Assembly (NCBI GenBank): GCA_021813585.1
Contig: JAKAJV010000102.1
Coordinates: forward strand, 62,001-126,000
Direction: 5' to 3'
Length of the DNA stretch: 64,000 nucleotides
From: Bacteroidota bacterium
GTDB lineage: Bacteria > Bacteroidota > Ignavibacteria > Ignavibacteriales > Ignavibacteriaceae
A program made the translations under genes and the position numbers. Shown here one piece after another: positions 1-10,108 of this stretch. The notes beneath the pieces are model-generated. The model made no database searches. It was not told the origin of the DNA and saw nothing but the letters and a program-made list of their open reading frames with translations. Position 1 is the stretch's first letter. Every line of letters starts with the position of its first letter.

Positions 1-35
1 ATTAACTGGAATAATTCTTAAAAATAGATGAGCTA

Positions 36-953
36 TTACAACAGACCCATTGCTTTTAGCCAATTTTCACAAAGTCTCGTCCAATCGGATTCCGTTCCGC
101 CGTTCTTAGCAAGCCCAAAGCCGTGCCCGCCTTTCTGAAAAATATGAAGCTCCGCAGAAATGTTGAATTTCTTTAAGGATGTAAAATAATTTATACTATT
201 CTCAACTGGTACAACTTTATCGTCCTCAGCCTGAACAATAAAAGCAGGAGGCGTATCCTTATTTACTTGAAGATCACATGAGAAATGTTCCACTTCCGAT
301 GGCGGCGGATTGCTGCCTAATAAATTTCTTCTCGATCCCTTATGTGTAATATTAGGTTCCATAGAAATGACAGGATAAATCAGAATTGAAAAGTCTGGTC
401 TGGCGCTTGTTGTATCCGAATCATATACTTTTTGATTATACAGAGTGCACAGCGAAGCAGCAAGATGCCCTCCGGCAGAAAATCCCATCACTCCGATTTT
501 ATCCGGATCAATATTCCATTGTTTTGCATTCCTTCTAACTATTCTTATTGCCTCCTGGGCATCCTGCAAAGGTCCTATGCTTTTATTCTTCATTATTGAA
601 TCGCTGGGCAGGCGGTACTTCAATACAAAAGCTGCAACACCAATCGAGTTGAGCCACTCAGCTACATTTACACCTTCCTTTTTAAAAGCCAGATGCGAAT
701 ATCCGCCGCCGGGACAAACGATAACAGCAGTACCGTTAGCATTTACCTTAGCAGCAAAAAATACCGTAAGAGTTGGAGTAGTAACTTTTCTAACTTGGTA
801 AATTCCGTCTGCATTGCTAAGGTCTACTTCTTTATAAGAAGTATCTTCAATTGCGCCGGGTACTTTTTCATTCCAGATATTAATTACTCTTTGCTGGGCA
901 GAGGCTTTTAAAATAAAAAGCAGTAAGATTGCAGCAAATAAAATTTTCTTCAT
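36..953 (-). CDS. Secreted alpha/beta-hydrolase (acetyl-xylan-esterase-like)
   Basis: Likely esterase or deacetylase of the BD-FAE / Axe-like alpha/beta-hydrolase group, acting in the periplasm or outside the cell on acylated sugars. A signal peptide (MKKILFAAILLLF, cleavage near ASAQ) is followed by an oxyanion-hole region with PGGGY, the nucleophile elbow G-F-S-A-G-G, an acidic residue in QAEDDKVVP and a C-terminal catalytic His in GGHGFG, so the Ser-Asp-His triad is complete. An in-frame GTG lies nine bases further upstream, but the ATG at 953 directly precedes the signal peptide and is preferred. It is divergent from the DUF5916 gene across a repeat-containing gap. The family is certain; the substrate is inferred from relatives. 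Confidence 0.85.
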   Translation of the reverse strand: MKKILFAAILLLFILKASAQQRVINIWNEKVPGAIEDTSYKEVDLSNADGIYQVRKVTTPTLTVFFAAKVNANGTAVIVCPGGGYSHLAFKKEGVNVAEWLNSIGVAAFVLKYRLPSDSIMKNKSIGPLQDAQEAIRIVRRNAKQWNIDPDKIGVMGFSAGGHLAASLCTLYNQKVYDSDTTSARPDFSILIYPVISMEPNITHKGSRRNLLGSNPPPSEVEHFSCDLQVNKDTPPAFIVQAEDDKVVPVENSINYFTSLKKFNISAELHIFQKGGHGFGLAKNGGTESDWTRLCENWLKAMGLL

Positions 954-1060
954 ATTAATCACCGCCGATTTACTGATGTATTTTTTCGCCTCTTAATATA
1001 AAAATAATTTTTTTATTAAATACCCGCCCAACCCATATCTGTCCGAAATTAAATTTTACT

Positions 1061-1226
1061 ATGTCGTCCCTACAGGACTTTCTTAGTTATTCTTTTTAAT
1101 GATTTATAAATATTTTGTCACTCGGTGACAAATAATGATGAAAAATGCTTTGAGTCCCGATAGGGACGATATATCTATAGAAAAAAATACCCCAATGGAA
1201 ACCAAAGTCCCGTAGGGACGATATAG
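1061..1226. repeat. Cluster of three REP-like palindromes plus a hairpin
   Basis: Three related copies of the core TCGTCCCTA..GGACT occur here: 1061-1079 in one orientation, and 1152-1173 and 1205-1224 in the other. Each is a small palindrome (GTCCC-loop-GGGAC). Between the first two lies a perfect 8-bp hairpin, TTTGTCAC-TCG-GTGACAAA (1114-1132). The first and second copies face each other, so 1061-1173 has the form of a small inverted-repeat (MITE or REP-pair) element. No transposase is present, so mobility is inferred. Confidence 0.75.
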
Positions 1227-1371
1227 TGAATCTGTTTTATTGATCTTCTTGAGAATTAACAAGTTCTTGTAATTTCAAAAAAAATTTTCAAATCTAAATT
1301 TATTTGGGACAGCACCGCCACAACCTTTTAATTGCCAACCGGGTCTAATCTTCAAACTAAACTGAAAAGCT

Positions 1372-4020
1372 ATGAAAACAATTCTTCCATTTATTCTTTT
1401 GATAACTCTCGCTGAACTATCCTATGCAAATTGTTTATTTAAAAAGGACAGCAGTAATACGATTGAGGTAAATGCAATACGTACAAATCAAGCAATAATT
1501 GTTGACGGAATATTGGATGAAGCGGTTTGGCAAAAAGCCGCACCGGTATCGAACTTTATCCAGAGAGACCCGCTTGAAGGAAAGGCGGCTACGGAGAAAA
1601 CAGATGTAAGAATACTTTATGACGACGATGATCTTATTATCGGAGCCAGATTGTATGACACTTCACCCGACTCCATAATTCAAAACCTGGCACGAAGGGA
1701 TGTGCAAATAAATTCCGACCTGTTCCTGGTTTACCTCGATCCCTATAATGATAAGCGCAGCGGATTTTATTTCGGTGTTAACGCTTCGGGTACTCTTTAT
1801 GACGGTACACTTTATAACGATACATGGGATGATAATTCATGGGATGGGGTGTGGGAAGCCAAAGCTCATATCGATGACAAAGGCTGGACTGTTGAAATGA
1901 AGATTCCTTTTTCCCAACTTCGTTTTAAATTGAAAAATATAAATGTCTGGGGAATAGATTTTGAACGCGACATTGCCAGAAGGCACGAGAACGACTATCT
2001 GGTATATATCCCGAAGAACAGCAACGGATTTGTTTCAAGGTTTGCAGAGCTGATAGGCTTAAAAGATATTAAAGCCCCGAATGATTTTGAAATACTGCCT
2101 TACATTACAACTAAAGCCGAATACACACCCCCAGTTTCGGGAAATCCTTTTAACAACGGATCAATTTATACTCCGAACGCAGGTGCAGATTTAAAAATCG
2201 GAATCGGCTCAAACCTTACACTTAATGCAACAATAAATCCCGACTTCGGGCAGGTTGAGATTGATCCGGCTGTAATTAATCTAAGCGATGTTGAAACTTA
2301 CTTTTCTGAAAAGCGCCCATTCTTCATCGAAGGCTCGTCCATTTTTGAATTCGGCAGGGGCGGAGTTACAAACTATTGGAACTTTAACTGGTGGAGCCCA
2401 AACTTTTTTTACAGCAGACGAATCGGAAGAGCACCGCAGGGTTCAATACCGTCAGCAGACTTTGTTGATGAGCCAACTGGCACGCATATTCTCGGCGCAG
2501 CTAAGTTAACTGGAAAGATTGACGGCGACTGGAACATCGGAACTATTCAAGCCTTCACCTCAAGGGAAAATGCAGACTACCAGCTTAACAATCAAAAATA
2601 TTCAGTCGAAGTTGAGCCGCTTACATATTACGGAATCGTTCGTGCCCAAAAAGAAATTAATTCCGGGCACCAGGGATTAGGAATAATTTCTACTTTTGCA
2701 AATCGTTTTTTTAAAGACACCAGATTAAACGATCAATTAAATAAGAATGCATTCGTAGGCGGTCTAGACGGATGGACTTATCTCGACAGTTCAGGAACCT
2801 GGGTAATGAACGGCTGGTTTGGATCGAGTTATATCTCCGGAGATAAAACCGACTTGATAAGCCTGCAAACGAGTTCGAGACATTATTTCCAAAGACCGGA
2901 CTCAAAAATTGTTCATGTTGACAGCAGCGCGGCTTCTTTAAGCGGATATGCAGGCAGAATAGTGTTAAGCAAACAGAAAGGAAACTGGGGAGTAAATTCC
3001 GCATTAGGTTTTATCAGCCCCGGATTTGATATTAACGATCTTGGATTTCTACCGTGGTCGGATATTATCAATATGCACTTTGCATCGTGGTATAAATGGA
3101 CAGACCCCACTGATTTGTTCCGAAGTGCAACGATTGGCGGAGCGGTTTTTAGAAATTATGATTATGAAGGTGATATTACCTGGGAAGGTATATTTCAGAA
3201 TGGGAGCGTGCAGTTGTTAAACTACTTCAGCATAAATTGGGACGCAGCATATAATCCTCAAACCATAGACATCAGAGCCACAAGAGGCGGACCGGCAATG
3301 ATAAATCCGCCCGGTCATCAAATAGACCTTAATCTAAGTTCCGATTATAGAAAAAATTTGGTTCTAAGTGCTGGCAGCGGAACATACTGGACTCAATATT
3401 CACGGCAATGGTATGTGAATACCGAATTAGACTTCAATCCTTCATCAAATATTTCTTTAAGCATTTCTCCTGAGATAGATAAAAATTATGATAATGCTCA
3501 GTGGGTAAATTCTTTTGCAGATCCTTCCGCTTTAGCTACATTTGGAAGGCGGTATGTATTTGCATTATTCCATCAAACTACCCTTTCCGCCGGCATTAGA
3601 TTGAACTGGACATTCACACCGAAGTTAAGTCTTCAATTATATGCCCAGCCATTAATTTCCGCAGGCAATTACCGGAACTTTAAAGAATTAGCCAAGCCGG
3701 GCTCATATTCATTTAATCAATACGGACAAGGTGCTTCAACATTCAATGAGCAAACATATCAAGTCGACCCCGATGGTGCCGGACCGGCTCAGCCATTTAT
3801 AATCGACAACCCGGATTTCAATTTTGTCTCCCTGCGCGGCAATGCAGTATTGCGGTGGGAGTATTCTCCCGGCTCGGTTCTTTATTTAGTCTGGACTCAA
3901 ACAAGATCAGATCAAGAGACTTTAGGCGAATTTCAATTTAATAATTCATTTAGAAGGATGTGGTCGCTTCATCCAGATAATATTTTCATCCTAAAATTTA
4001 CATACTGGATTAATATGTAA
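1372..4020 (+). CDS. DUF5916 outer-membrane protein with CBM9-like N-domain
   Basis: The 882-residue exported protein has an N-terminal signal peptide. A family-9 carbohydrate-binding-like domain follows (about residues 38-235), recognised from VDGILDEAVWQKA and the later acidic DDDDLIIGARLYD. The rest is DUF5916, with the family hallmark around NPDFGQVEIDPAVINLSD then EKRPFFIEGSSIFEFG, and is rich in alternating aromatic strands ending in an aromatic-rich C-terminus, as expected of an outer-membrane beta-barrel. The biochemical role of DUF5916 proteins is not established; sugar or peptide handling at the cell surface is a guess from the CBM9-like domain. The start is the first ATG and lacks a clear Shine-Dalgarno sequence. 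The TPR gene follows after 54 bp, possibly cotranscribed. Confidence 0.85.
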   Translation: MKTILPFILLITLAELSYANCLFKKDSSNTIEVNAIRTNQAIIVDGILDEAVWQKAAPVSNFIQRDPLEGKAATEKTDVRILYDDDDLIIGARLYDTSPDSIIQNLARRDVQINSDLFLVYLDPYNDKRSGFYFGVNASGTLYDGTLYNDTWDDNSWDGVWEAKAHIDDKGWTVEMKIPFSQLRFKLKNINVWGIDFERDIARRHENDYLVYIPKNSNGFVSRFAELIGLKDIKAPNDFEILPYITTKAEYTPPVSGNPFNNGSIYTPNAGADLKIGIGSNLTLNATINPDFGQVEIDPAVINLSDVETYFSEKRPFFIEGSSIFEFGRGGVTNYWNFNWWSPNFFYSRRIGRAPQGSIPSADFVDEPTGTHILGAAKLTGKIDGDWNIGTIQAFTSRENADYQLNNQKYSVEVEPLTYYGIVRAQKEINSGHQGLGIISTFANRFFKDTRLNDQLNKNAFVGGLDGWTYLDSSGTWVMNGWFGSSYISGDKTDLISLQTSSRHYFQRPDSKIVHVDSSAASLSGYAGRIVLSKQKGNWGVNSALGFISPGFDINDLGFLPWSDIINMHFASWYKWTDPTDLFRSATIGGAVFRNYDYEGDITWEGIFQNGSVQLLNYFSINWDAAYNPQTIDIRATRGGPAMINPPGHQIDLNLSSDYRKNLVLSAGSGTYWTQYSRQWYVNTELDFNPSSNISLSISPEIDKNYDNAQWVNSFADPSALATFGRRYVFALFHQTTLSAGIRLNWTFTPKLSLQLYAQPLISAGNYRNFKELAKPGSYSFNQYGQGASTFNEQTYQVDPDGAGPAQPFIIDNPDFNFVSLRGNAVLRWEYSPGSVLYLVWTQTRSDQETLGEFQFNNSFRRMWSLHPDNIFILKFTYWINM

Positions 4021-4074
4021 TTGGATGTAAAGTGATTTATTATTAATATTGTAAAAATTAAATGGGAGTTAATT

Positions 4075-4956
4075 ATGAAGCGTTACTTCTTTGCTGCAGT
4101 GCTGATTATTATTTCCGCTATTAGTCTCTTTTGCCAGGACGATCTTTCAAAAGCAAAGGAATTAATCAACGAGAAAAAATATTCCGAGTCCAAATCAATA
4201 GTCAAAAAGATAATTGAAAAGAACGGGAAGATAGCAGAGGCTCATTATCTGCTGTCAAAGTTATATTATGTAGAAAAAAATATTGACGATGCGGAAGAAG
4301 AAGCCGAAACTGCCGTTGATATTAACGGGAACGTAGCTGAATATCATTACTGGCTTGGAGCCTGTTATGGAAGGGACGCGCAGAGTGCAAGTATTTTCCG
4401 CCAGCCTTTTCTTGCATCCAAAACCAAGAACGAATTCTTAAAAGCCATTCAGCTCGATCCTAATCATGCTAATGCCCGCGCTGCATTAGCACAATACTAT
4501 TTGATGGCGCCGGGAATAATGGGCGGGGACATAAATAAAGCTATTGAGCAGGCGAAGATATTAACCAGGCTCGATGAAGTGCGCGGAAAGTCTTTGCTCA
4601 TTCAGATTTTTACAAAACAAAATAACTTTAAGGACGCCGAGAATGAGTTTATCAGCCTCGAGAAAAAAATCGGCAATGATAAAAAATATTTTACATTCTA
4701 TAACTCATACGGATATTTTCTGCTAAGCAGGGGCAGAGTAGATGAAGCAATTCAAAAATTTAAAAGACAAATTGAATTAGCACCGGAAAATGCAAATGCC
4801 CATGATAGTTTTGGTGAAGCCCTGTTGAAGAAAGGAATGCTTCATGAATCATTAGCCGAGTATAACAAAGCTCTTCAACTAGATCCGGATTTAAAAAATT
4901 CTAAGGATAAAGTTGAAGAAATTAAAAAGCTGATTGCGGAAAAAGGGGGAAGATAG
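4075..4956 (+). CDS. Exported TPR-repeat protein
   Basis: A protein of 293 residues with a cleavable signal peptide (MKRYFFAAVLIIISA, processed near LFCQ). It is almost entirely tetratricopeptide repeats: successive helix pairs such as AEAHYLLSKLYYVEKN, AEYHYWLGACYGRDA, ANARAALAQYYLMAP and ANAHDSFGEALLKKG carry the TPR W/L-G-Y-A-P pattern. Such proteins scaffold protein complexes in the periplasm; no enzymatic motif is visible. GGGAG sits about 6 bases before the ATG. It lies downstream of the DUF5916 gene and runs tail-to-tail into the DNA methyltransferase with only five bases between the stops. The precise partner is unknown. Confidence 0.85.
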   Translation: MKRYFFAAVLIIISAISLFCQDDLSKAKELINEKKYSESKSIVKKIIEKNGKIAEAHYLLSKLYYVEKNIDDAEEEAETAVDINGNVAEYHYWLGACYGRDAQSASIFRQPFLASKTKNEFLKAIQLDPNHANARAALAQYYLMAPGIMGGDINKAIEQAKILTRLDEVRGKSLLIQIFTKQNNFKDAENEFISLEKKIGNDKKYFTFYNSYGYFLLSRGRVDEAIQKFKRQIELAPENANAHDSFGEALLKKGMLHESLAEYNKALQLDPDLKNSKDKVEEIKKLIAEKGGR

Positions 4957-4961
4957 CGCTA

Positions 4962-6014
4962 CTAAAGATTAGTTTTATCAGAGTCGTCAAAGTTGATCTT
5001 ATATTGTTTTATCTTTCCTTGATAAGGAACTTGCTGGTGCTTCGGTTTATCATTCTTATTATTTTTTTTCTGTTCGCTTAGTGTGTTCCTTTCCCAAAAA
5101 ATTTTGCCGTCATAGCCCTGAATTGATTTATCTTCTTCGGCAAGCGCTAATCTTTTTGCGGCATAGATACAGTACAACTCATCGATATCAATTCCGGAAA
5201 ATCTCCTTCCGAGTTTTTTAGCAGTTACCAGAGTAGACCCCGAACCCATGAACGGATCGAAGACAAAATCACCTTTGTTGGAACTTGCCAGGATTAATTT
5301 TGCCAGCAGCTTTTCCGGCTTCTGCGTTGGATGATCCGTATTTTCCGGCATAGACCAGAAAGGCACGGTAATGTCCGTCCACATGTTTGAAGGATGCGTT
5401 ATCCTATAGTTTTCCTCACCTTCGCTTTGCCAGTCTTTCGGGTTGCCTTCTTCAGACCGGTAAGGTGCGAGCACTTTTCTTTTCATCTTTACTTCATCAA
5501 TATTAAAGATGTAGTTGCTAGACATTGTAAAGAACCAAATATCCTCCGTGCAGTTTTTCCAGTTTTTCTTTGCGCCCCTGCCTTTTTCTCTTTCCCAAGT
5601 AATTCTATTTTGAACTTTGAAAAATTTTCTGCCTGCATTAAAAATTGAAGATGAAGATTTCCAGTCGCCGCAAATATAAATTGAAGCCTCCGGCTTAAGC
5701 AGCCTTACCATCTTTTCCAGCCATGATTCAATCCATTGCTGGTAGGACTCCGGATTCATTTCCTTAAATGATGCCGTATTAAATTTTTTCGAAAGGTTAT
5801 ACGGCGGATCGATAAAGAGGAGATCGATAAAATTATCCGGCAGATAATCCAGCGCTTCAAATAAATTCCCGAGGATTATTTTACCATCCAGTTCTTTCGC
5901 AGAAAGTTTTCTGCCGGCTTTTAGTAAATCTTTTTTATAATGTTCTATCTCTTTTTGAGTGACTGAAATTGTCCTGTTGTAAGGAGCTCTTTCGGAAAGT
6001 GAAGCGTTATTCAT
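4962..6014 (-). CDS. Orphan beta-class site-specific DNA methyltransferase
   Basis: An S-adenosylmethionine-dependent DNA amino-methyltransferase of 350 residues. The catalytic motif IV D-P-P-Y-N-L (residues 69-74) precedes the SAM-binding motif I region D-P-F-M-G-S-G-S (253-260), followed by the acidic motif II GIDID. This IV-before-I order defines the beta class, and DPPY favours N6-adenine methylation. THPTQKP-like residues (HPTQKPEKLL, 228-237) are also typical. No restriction endonuclase or Mrr-like gene is adjacent, so it is probably a solitary regulatory or protective methylase, or a remnant of a type II system. The recognition site cannot be read from sequence. The C-terminal tail (from about 305) is Lys/Asn-rich and low in complexity. 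Confidence 0.9.
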   Translation of the reverse strand: MNNASLSERAPYNRTISVTQKEIEHYKKDLLKAGRKLSAKELDGKIILGNLFEALDYLPDNFIDLLFIDPPYNLSKKFNTASFKEMNPESYQQWIESWLEKMVRLLKPEASIYICGDWKSSSSIFNAGRKFFKVQNRITWEREKGRGAKKNWKNCTEDIWFFTMSSNYIFNIDEVKMKRKVLAPYRSEEGNPKDWQSEGEENYRITHPSNMWTDITVPFWSMPENTDHPTQKPEKLLAKLILASSNKGDFVFDPFMGSGSTLVTAKKLGRRFSGIDIDELYCIYAAKRLALAEEDKSIQGYDGKIFWERNTLSEQKKNNKNDKPKHQQVPYQGKIKQYKINFDDSDKTNL

Positions 6015-6122
6015 AAATAAAACTGTTTAGTAATGGTTATTTAAATTTATAAAATTTACGGTAGAAATATTAATGAAGCCCGGCGGTAAAATTAGTCTCC
6101 CCGTACCAAAGCCAGCTTAAAC

Positions 6123-9100
6123 TTATTGATAGGATATATGACTGTACTTCTCTTTAAGATGCTCAAGCTCTTTTATTATGATCTCAAAATTGTTAACAAG
6201 CTTCTCGATAAGCAGCTCTGTATGGCTGTTGAAATTATTTGCCTTAGCCTGAGTCTCCATATCTATGCATATTTCGGATATTACATCTATGCCCAGAGTA
6301 ACACTGCTGCCTTTTAGCTTGTGGGAATAAAACTGAAGCTGGGCGGCATCCTTTTTCTCGATACTATTTTTAATATTGGTGATAATATTCGGAAAATCGT
6401 TAATATAAATATCAATCAGTTCTATGAAGAAGGACAGGTCTTCTTCGGACTGGATATCCTGCATTAATGCCATAGCTACCCGCGCTTCGTCAATGAGCTT
6501 CGGCTTTGCCTTGGACAATTCTTCCTCTTCCAGCTCGCGGTTTTTTTCTTCGTAGATTACTTCCGCCCATCTCTTAAGCGTCTCCTGTATCTCTTCCACT
6601 CTTATCGGCTTGCTAATATAATCATCCATTCCGGCTTCAATACATTTCTCTCTGTCGCCCTGCATTGCGTTGGCAGTCATAGCTATAATTTTAGGCTGAA
6701 CGAAATCTTTAAATTTATTGTGGATAACCGCAGTCGCTTCATATCCGTCCATCTCGGGCATAAGGATATCCATAAATATGATATCATAATTTATTTTTCT
6801 CAGGGCATTTATTACTTCGTAACCGTTAGCAGCAACATCAGCCCTGAATCCGAACTTGTTCAATATCCTTAATGCAACTTTTTGATTAACCACATTATCT
6901 TCCGCTAAAAGAATTTTTAACGGGTATCTGTGCCCGAGCTCGCTGTCAAGTTTATGATCGCGTTCTCCCCTATCTACCTTAACCCTGCCGCTGCCTGTAA
7001 TTACTGATGACAGGGCTTCATATAACTGAACATGCTTTACCGGCTTATAAATAAATGCCGCAATATTTAAATGCTTATACTCTTTTAGGCTTTCCTTAGT
7101 ACCTATGGAAGTAAGAATAACAATAGGAACATTCTTGCCTTTTTCATACTTTCTAATTTCCGATGCCAGGGTTATACCATCCATTACCGGCATCTGAAAA
7201 TCGAGTATGGCAATATCAAACTCCTCGCCGTGGTCGAACAATTTGATGGCCTCATAAGGAGATTCCACAACAGCTGAATTCATCCCCCAGTTCTCCACTT
7301 GAACTTTGAGAATTCTTCTGTTTGTTTTATTGTCGTCAACAATAAGAACTTTCTTGCCTTTCAGCTGCTGGGTTTGCCCCTTCAGAAACAGCTTCGATTT
7401 TGAAGGCGCCGCTTCCGCAACAATTGTAAAATAGAAAGTGGAGCCCTCACCCACTTCGCTTTCGACCCACATCCGCCCGCCCATCAGCTCGGCTAAATTC
7501 TTGCTTATGACGAGTCCAAGTCCCGTTCCGCCGTGTGTGCGTGTTGTAGATGCATCTACCTGGCTGAAGGCTTTAAACAGTCTGTCCATTCTGTCTGCAG
7601 GTATTCCGATACCGGTATCCTTAACTCTGAAGAAAATCTCGTACTTGTTGTCTTTTAAAAGATTTGCCGAGGCAGCAATAAAGACCTCACCTTGCTCGGT
7701 AAACTTAAGAGCATTGTTAAGCAGGTTGGTTAAAATTTGTCTAAGACGGGTAACGTCGCCGGTAATTGTCTGCGGAGTATTGCCTTCGATAAGATAAGCC
7801 AGGTCAAGGCCTTTCTCGCTTGCTTTGGAAGCAAGAAGGTCGAGCGAATCCTCAATGCAGTCCCTAAGGTCGAACGGCTGCATTTCGAGTTCCAGCTTTT
7901 CGGATTCAATCTTGGAGAAATCCAGTATGTCATTTATGATAACCAGAAGCTGGTCTCCGCTCAACCGAATGGTCTCCACGAACTCCCTCTGCTCATCTGT
8001 CAAATCTGTATCTAGCAGAAGTCCCGTCATCCCGATTACTCCGTTCATCGGCGTGCGTATCTCGTGGCTCATCAATGCAAGGAATTCGCTTTTAGCTTTG
8101 GCTGCCGCCTGCGCATCGATGACCGCTTTGTCCAATTCCTCGTTCTTTGCAATCAGTTCCTCACGCATATTATTTCTTTTAATTGCGGCACCTAGCGCAG
8201 AGGACATTGAGATTAATAAAGCTTCCTCATTGTCCGTCCAAATCCTGTCGGTCTTGCACTCGTCAAATCCTATAAAGCCCCAATAGGTGCTGTCAACCAT
8301 AATTGGGACAAGGATAATAGACTTAATATTGCCGTCGATAAAAACTTTTTGTTCGCCGGCAGGCAAATCTTTAATAAGGAATTTAAGTGTGTTGCCCTTA
8401 GAAAAGTTTTTGTAAAAGTTCAGCGACTCGAATCTTGAATATGACAGCTTTTGAAATGCGGGATTTAAAATTTGCTTCTCGGTAGATTCTGCTGCCCATT
8501 CGTACAGAAGGCTTACGTACATTTCGCCGGTCTCTTCAACCTTTTTATGCTGATAGATATAAACCCTGTTTATTTCTGCAGCCGTTCCCAAAAGCTTAAG
8601 CGCGTTCTGAAATTCCTTTTCCATATTGCTGTTGGAAATTAATGCGCGTGTGGCCTCGGCAATACCCTGTAGCAGCTTATCTTTTTTCTGGATTATTGCT
8701 TCCGCATTCTTTTGCTCGGTAATGTCTTTAAAGATGCTTAATAAAAGCTTCCTTCCATCAACGCTCTCAAGCTTGGAATTAGTTATTTCCAGATGAATCA
8801 ATTTATTATTCCACAGCGGAACAACTTTTTCGTCATGTGCGCTGAAATTATCCTTATAAAAATTCAGTCTGTACGATCGCAGCGCCTTGTTACCGTAGTC
8901 AGATTCAAACACTGTAGAAAACGGTTTGCCTTCTATTTGGTTCTTAGGCATTCCCACCAATTCGGAATATGCCTGGCTGCACATTACAATTATTCCGTCT
9001 TTATCAGTCAGCCTCATTCCGGCAGGCGACTTTTCCCAGATTGCTCTGAAAGTATTTTCGGAGGATCTTAATTTCTCTTCCGATTTAAGCCTTGACTGTA

Positions 9101-9593
9101 TGTCGTGCAGTGTTCCCTGGCCTATATACCCGCTGCTTGTTTCAATTATGCTGGCGTTTAGCTCTACCGGTATTAAAGAACCGTTTTTATGAAGCGTCTT
9201 GGTATAAACGTTTCTAACTCTTTTTTCTTTGAATAACTTTGAAAGGATTGAAAAGACATTTTTAATTTCGGACCTGGGTACGAACTTCATAACGGACTGT
9301 CCGAGCACCTCGCTTACTTGGTAGCCGAACAGATCCTTACAAGAATCGCTGATGAAAATTATCTTGCCGGTCTTGGAAATTCTGAATATGGTATCCAGCG
9401 AGGCTTGGGAAATAAGCTTGTAGTCATTGAACGAAGCCGATAAACGCGTGATAAGTTCTTCGAAGCTGTTCTCAATTTTTTTTAAACTAGCGGCAGGTTT
9501 GTCTATAGGATAAGATTCTTTTATGATCTTTACGAGGTCATCGAATTCTTTATTTATTCCTGAGATTATATCTTGTTCTTCTGTCCGGCTCAA
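6123..9593 (-). CDS. Soluble BarA-like hybrid sensor histidine kinase (PAS-PAS-GAF-HK-REC-REC-HPt)
   Basis: The 1156-residue protein carries a complete phosphorelay. Domains in order: N-terminal helical region, PAS (about 60-165), PAS with PAC (about 178-295), GAF (about 310-470), short coiled coil, HisKA with phospho-accepting His510 in [11 protein letters not shown], HATPase with N-box NLLNNALKF (623-631) and G-boxes DTGIGIP and GGTGLGL, a first receiver with acceptor Asp798, a second receiver with Asp942 in [11 protein letters not shown], and an HPt domain with His1091 in SHKLKGS. No transmembrane segment is visible, so it should sense cytoplasmic signals through PAS/GAF. No DNA-binding response regulator is next to it, so the output partner is encoded elsewhere. 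It is transcribed alone. Confidence 0.95.
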   Translation of the reverse strand: MSRTEEQDIISGINKEFDDLVKIIKESYPIDKPAASLKKIENSFEELITRLSASFNDYKLISQASLDTIFRISKTGKIIFISDSCKDLFGYQVSEVLGQSVMKFVPRSEIKNVFSILSKLFKEKRVRNVYTKTLHKNGSLIPVELNASIIETSSGYIGQGTLHDIQSRLKSEEKLRSSENTFRAIWEKSPAGMRLTDKDGIIVMCSQAYSELVGMPKNQIEGKPFSTVFESDYGNKALRSYRLNFYKDNFSAHDEKVVPLWNNKLIHLEITNSKLESVDGRKLLLSIFKDITEQKNAEAIIQKKDKLLQGIAEATRALISNSNMEKEFQNALKLLGTAAEINRVYIYQHKKVEETGEMYVSLLYEWAAESTEKQILNPAFQKLSYSRFESLNFYKNFSKGNTLKFLIKDLPAGEQKVFIDGNIKSIILVPIMVDSTYWGFIGFDECKTDRIWTDNEEALLISMSSALGAAIKRNNMREELIAKNEELDKAVIDAQAAAKAKSEFLALMSHEIRTPMNGVIGMTGLLLDTDLTDEQREFVETIRLSGDQLLVIINDILDFSKIESEKLELEMQPFDLRDCIEDSLDLLASKASEKGLDLAYLIEGNTPQTITGDVTRLRQILTNLLNNALKFTEQGEVFIAASANLLKDNKYEIFFRVKDTGIGIPADRMDRLFKAFSQVDASTTRTHGGTGLGLVISKNLAELMGGRMWVESEVGEGSTFYFTIVAEAAPSKSKLFLKGQTQQLKGKKVLIVDDNKTNRRILKVQVENWGMNSAVVESPYEAIKLFDHGEEFDIAILDFQMPVMDGITLASEIRKYEKGKNVPIVILTSIGTKESLKEYKHLNIAAFIYKPVKHVQLYEALSSVITGSGRVKVDRGERDHKLDSELGHRYPLKILLAEDNVVNQKVALRILNKFGFRADVAANGYEVINALRKINYDIIFMDILMPEMDGYEATAVIHNKFKDFVQPKIIAMTANAMQGDREKCIEAGMDDYISKPIRVEEIQETLKRWAEVIYEEKNRELEEEELSKAKPKLIDEARVAMALMQDIQSEEDLSFFIELIDIYINDFPNIITNIKNSIEKKDAAQLQFYSHKLKGSSVTLGIDVISEICIDMETQAKANNFNSHTELLIEKLVNNFEIIIKELEHLKEKYSHISYQ

Positions 9594-10108
9594 ACCTGCA
9601 AGCCTTTATGTTAAAAATTTTGAATGAGAAAATAACTAAGTTGATTTGTATTTGCAATCATAATTTCACATAATTTGTATCCACCGCATAGGGTGAACAA
9701 TCTCATCTAATATAATCGAATATTTTAGTTTAAATTTTAGCCGGAGATAAATAACTATGCACTTTATTACATACAACCACCGCAGGATGAATTCTATACA
9801 GCATTTCATTCTATCAGCACGTTAAAAACATATTCGTCTTTTAACGCTTTTACTAGCTTAACTCATGTTACGCAGGAATACATTTTGATGTCCGCATTGT
9901 CATTCCCACGAAAGTGGGAATCCATTTTTTATCATATCTTCGCATCTTGGATACCCGCTTTCGCGGGTATGACACTCAAGCTTTATAATTTTGCGTAACA
10001 TGAGTAACTTAACCTTAATTTCCAAACCGCCTTCTCCTTGCTTGGATAATTTATATTATTTAATTTTGGTCAGTTATTTTTATATTAATCATTATTGGGG
10101 ATCCAATC
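9594..10108. other. Intergenic gap with one MITE-like element
   Basis: Between the divergent kinase and isocitrate dehydrogenase genes. The left part (9594-9860) is AT-rich and I see no gene or clear RNA in it. 9861-10005 is the MITE-like element described separately. 10006-10108 must hold the promoter of the dehydrogenase; GGGGA lies about 7 bases before its ATG. Confidence 0.6.
9861..10005. mobile_element. 145-bp MITE-like element with 14-bp perfect terminal inverted repeats
   Basis: The ends ACTCATGTTACGCA (9861-9874) and TGCGTAACATGAGT (9992-10005) are perfect inverted repeats. Inside are two strong hairpins: CATTCCCACgaaaGTGGGAAT (9901-9921), and ATACCCGCtttcGCGGGTAT (9951-9970). There is no coding capacity. 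TTA/TAA flanks are compatible with a short target duplication but do not prove it. The structure fits a non-autonomous miniature inverted-repeat element; the mobilising transposase is not in the window. Confidence 0.75.

Noticed and set aside
7438-8286. Long plus-strand frames opposite the histidine kinase
   Set aside because: They are antisense shadows of the conserved kinase and GAF domains and have no family features of their own.
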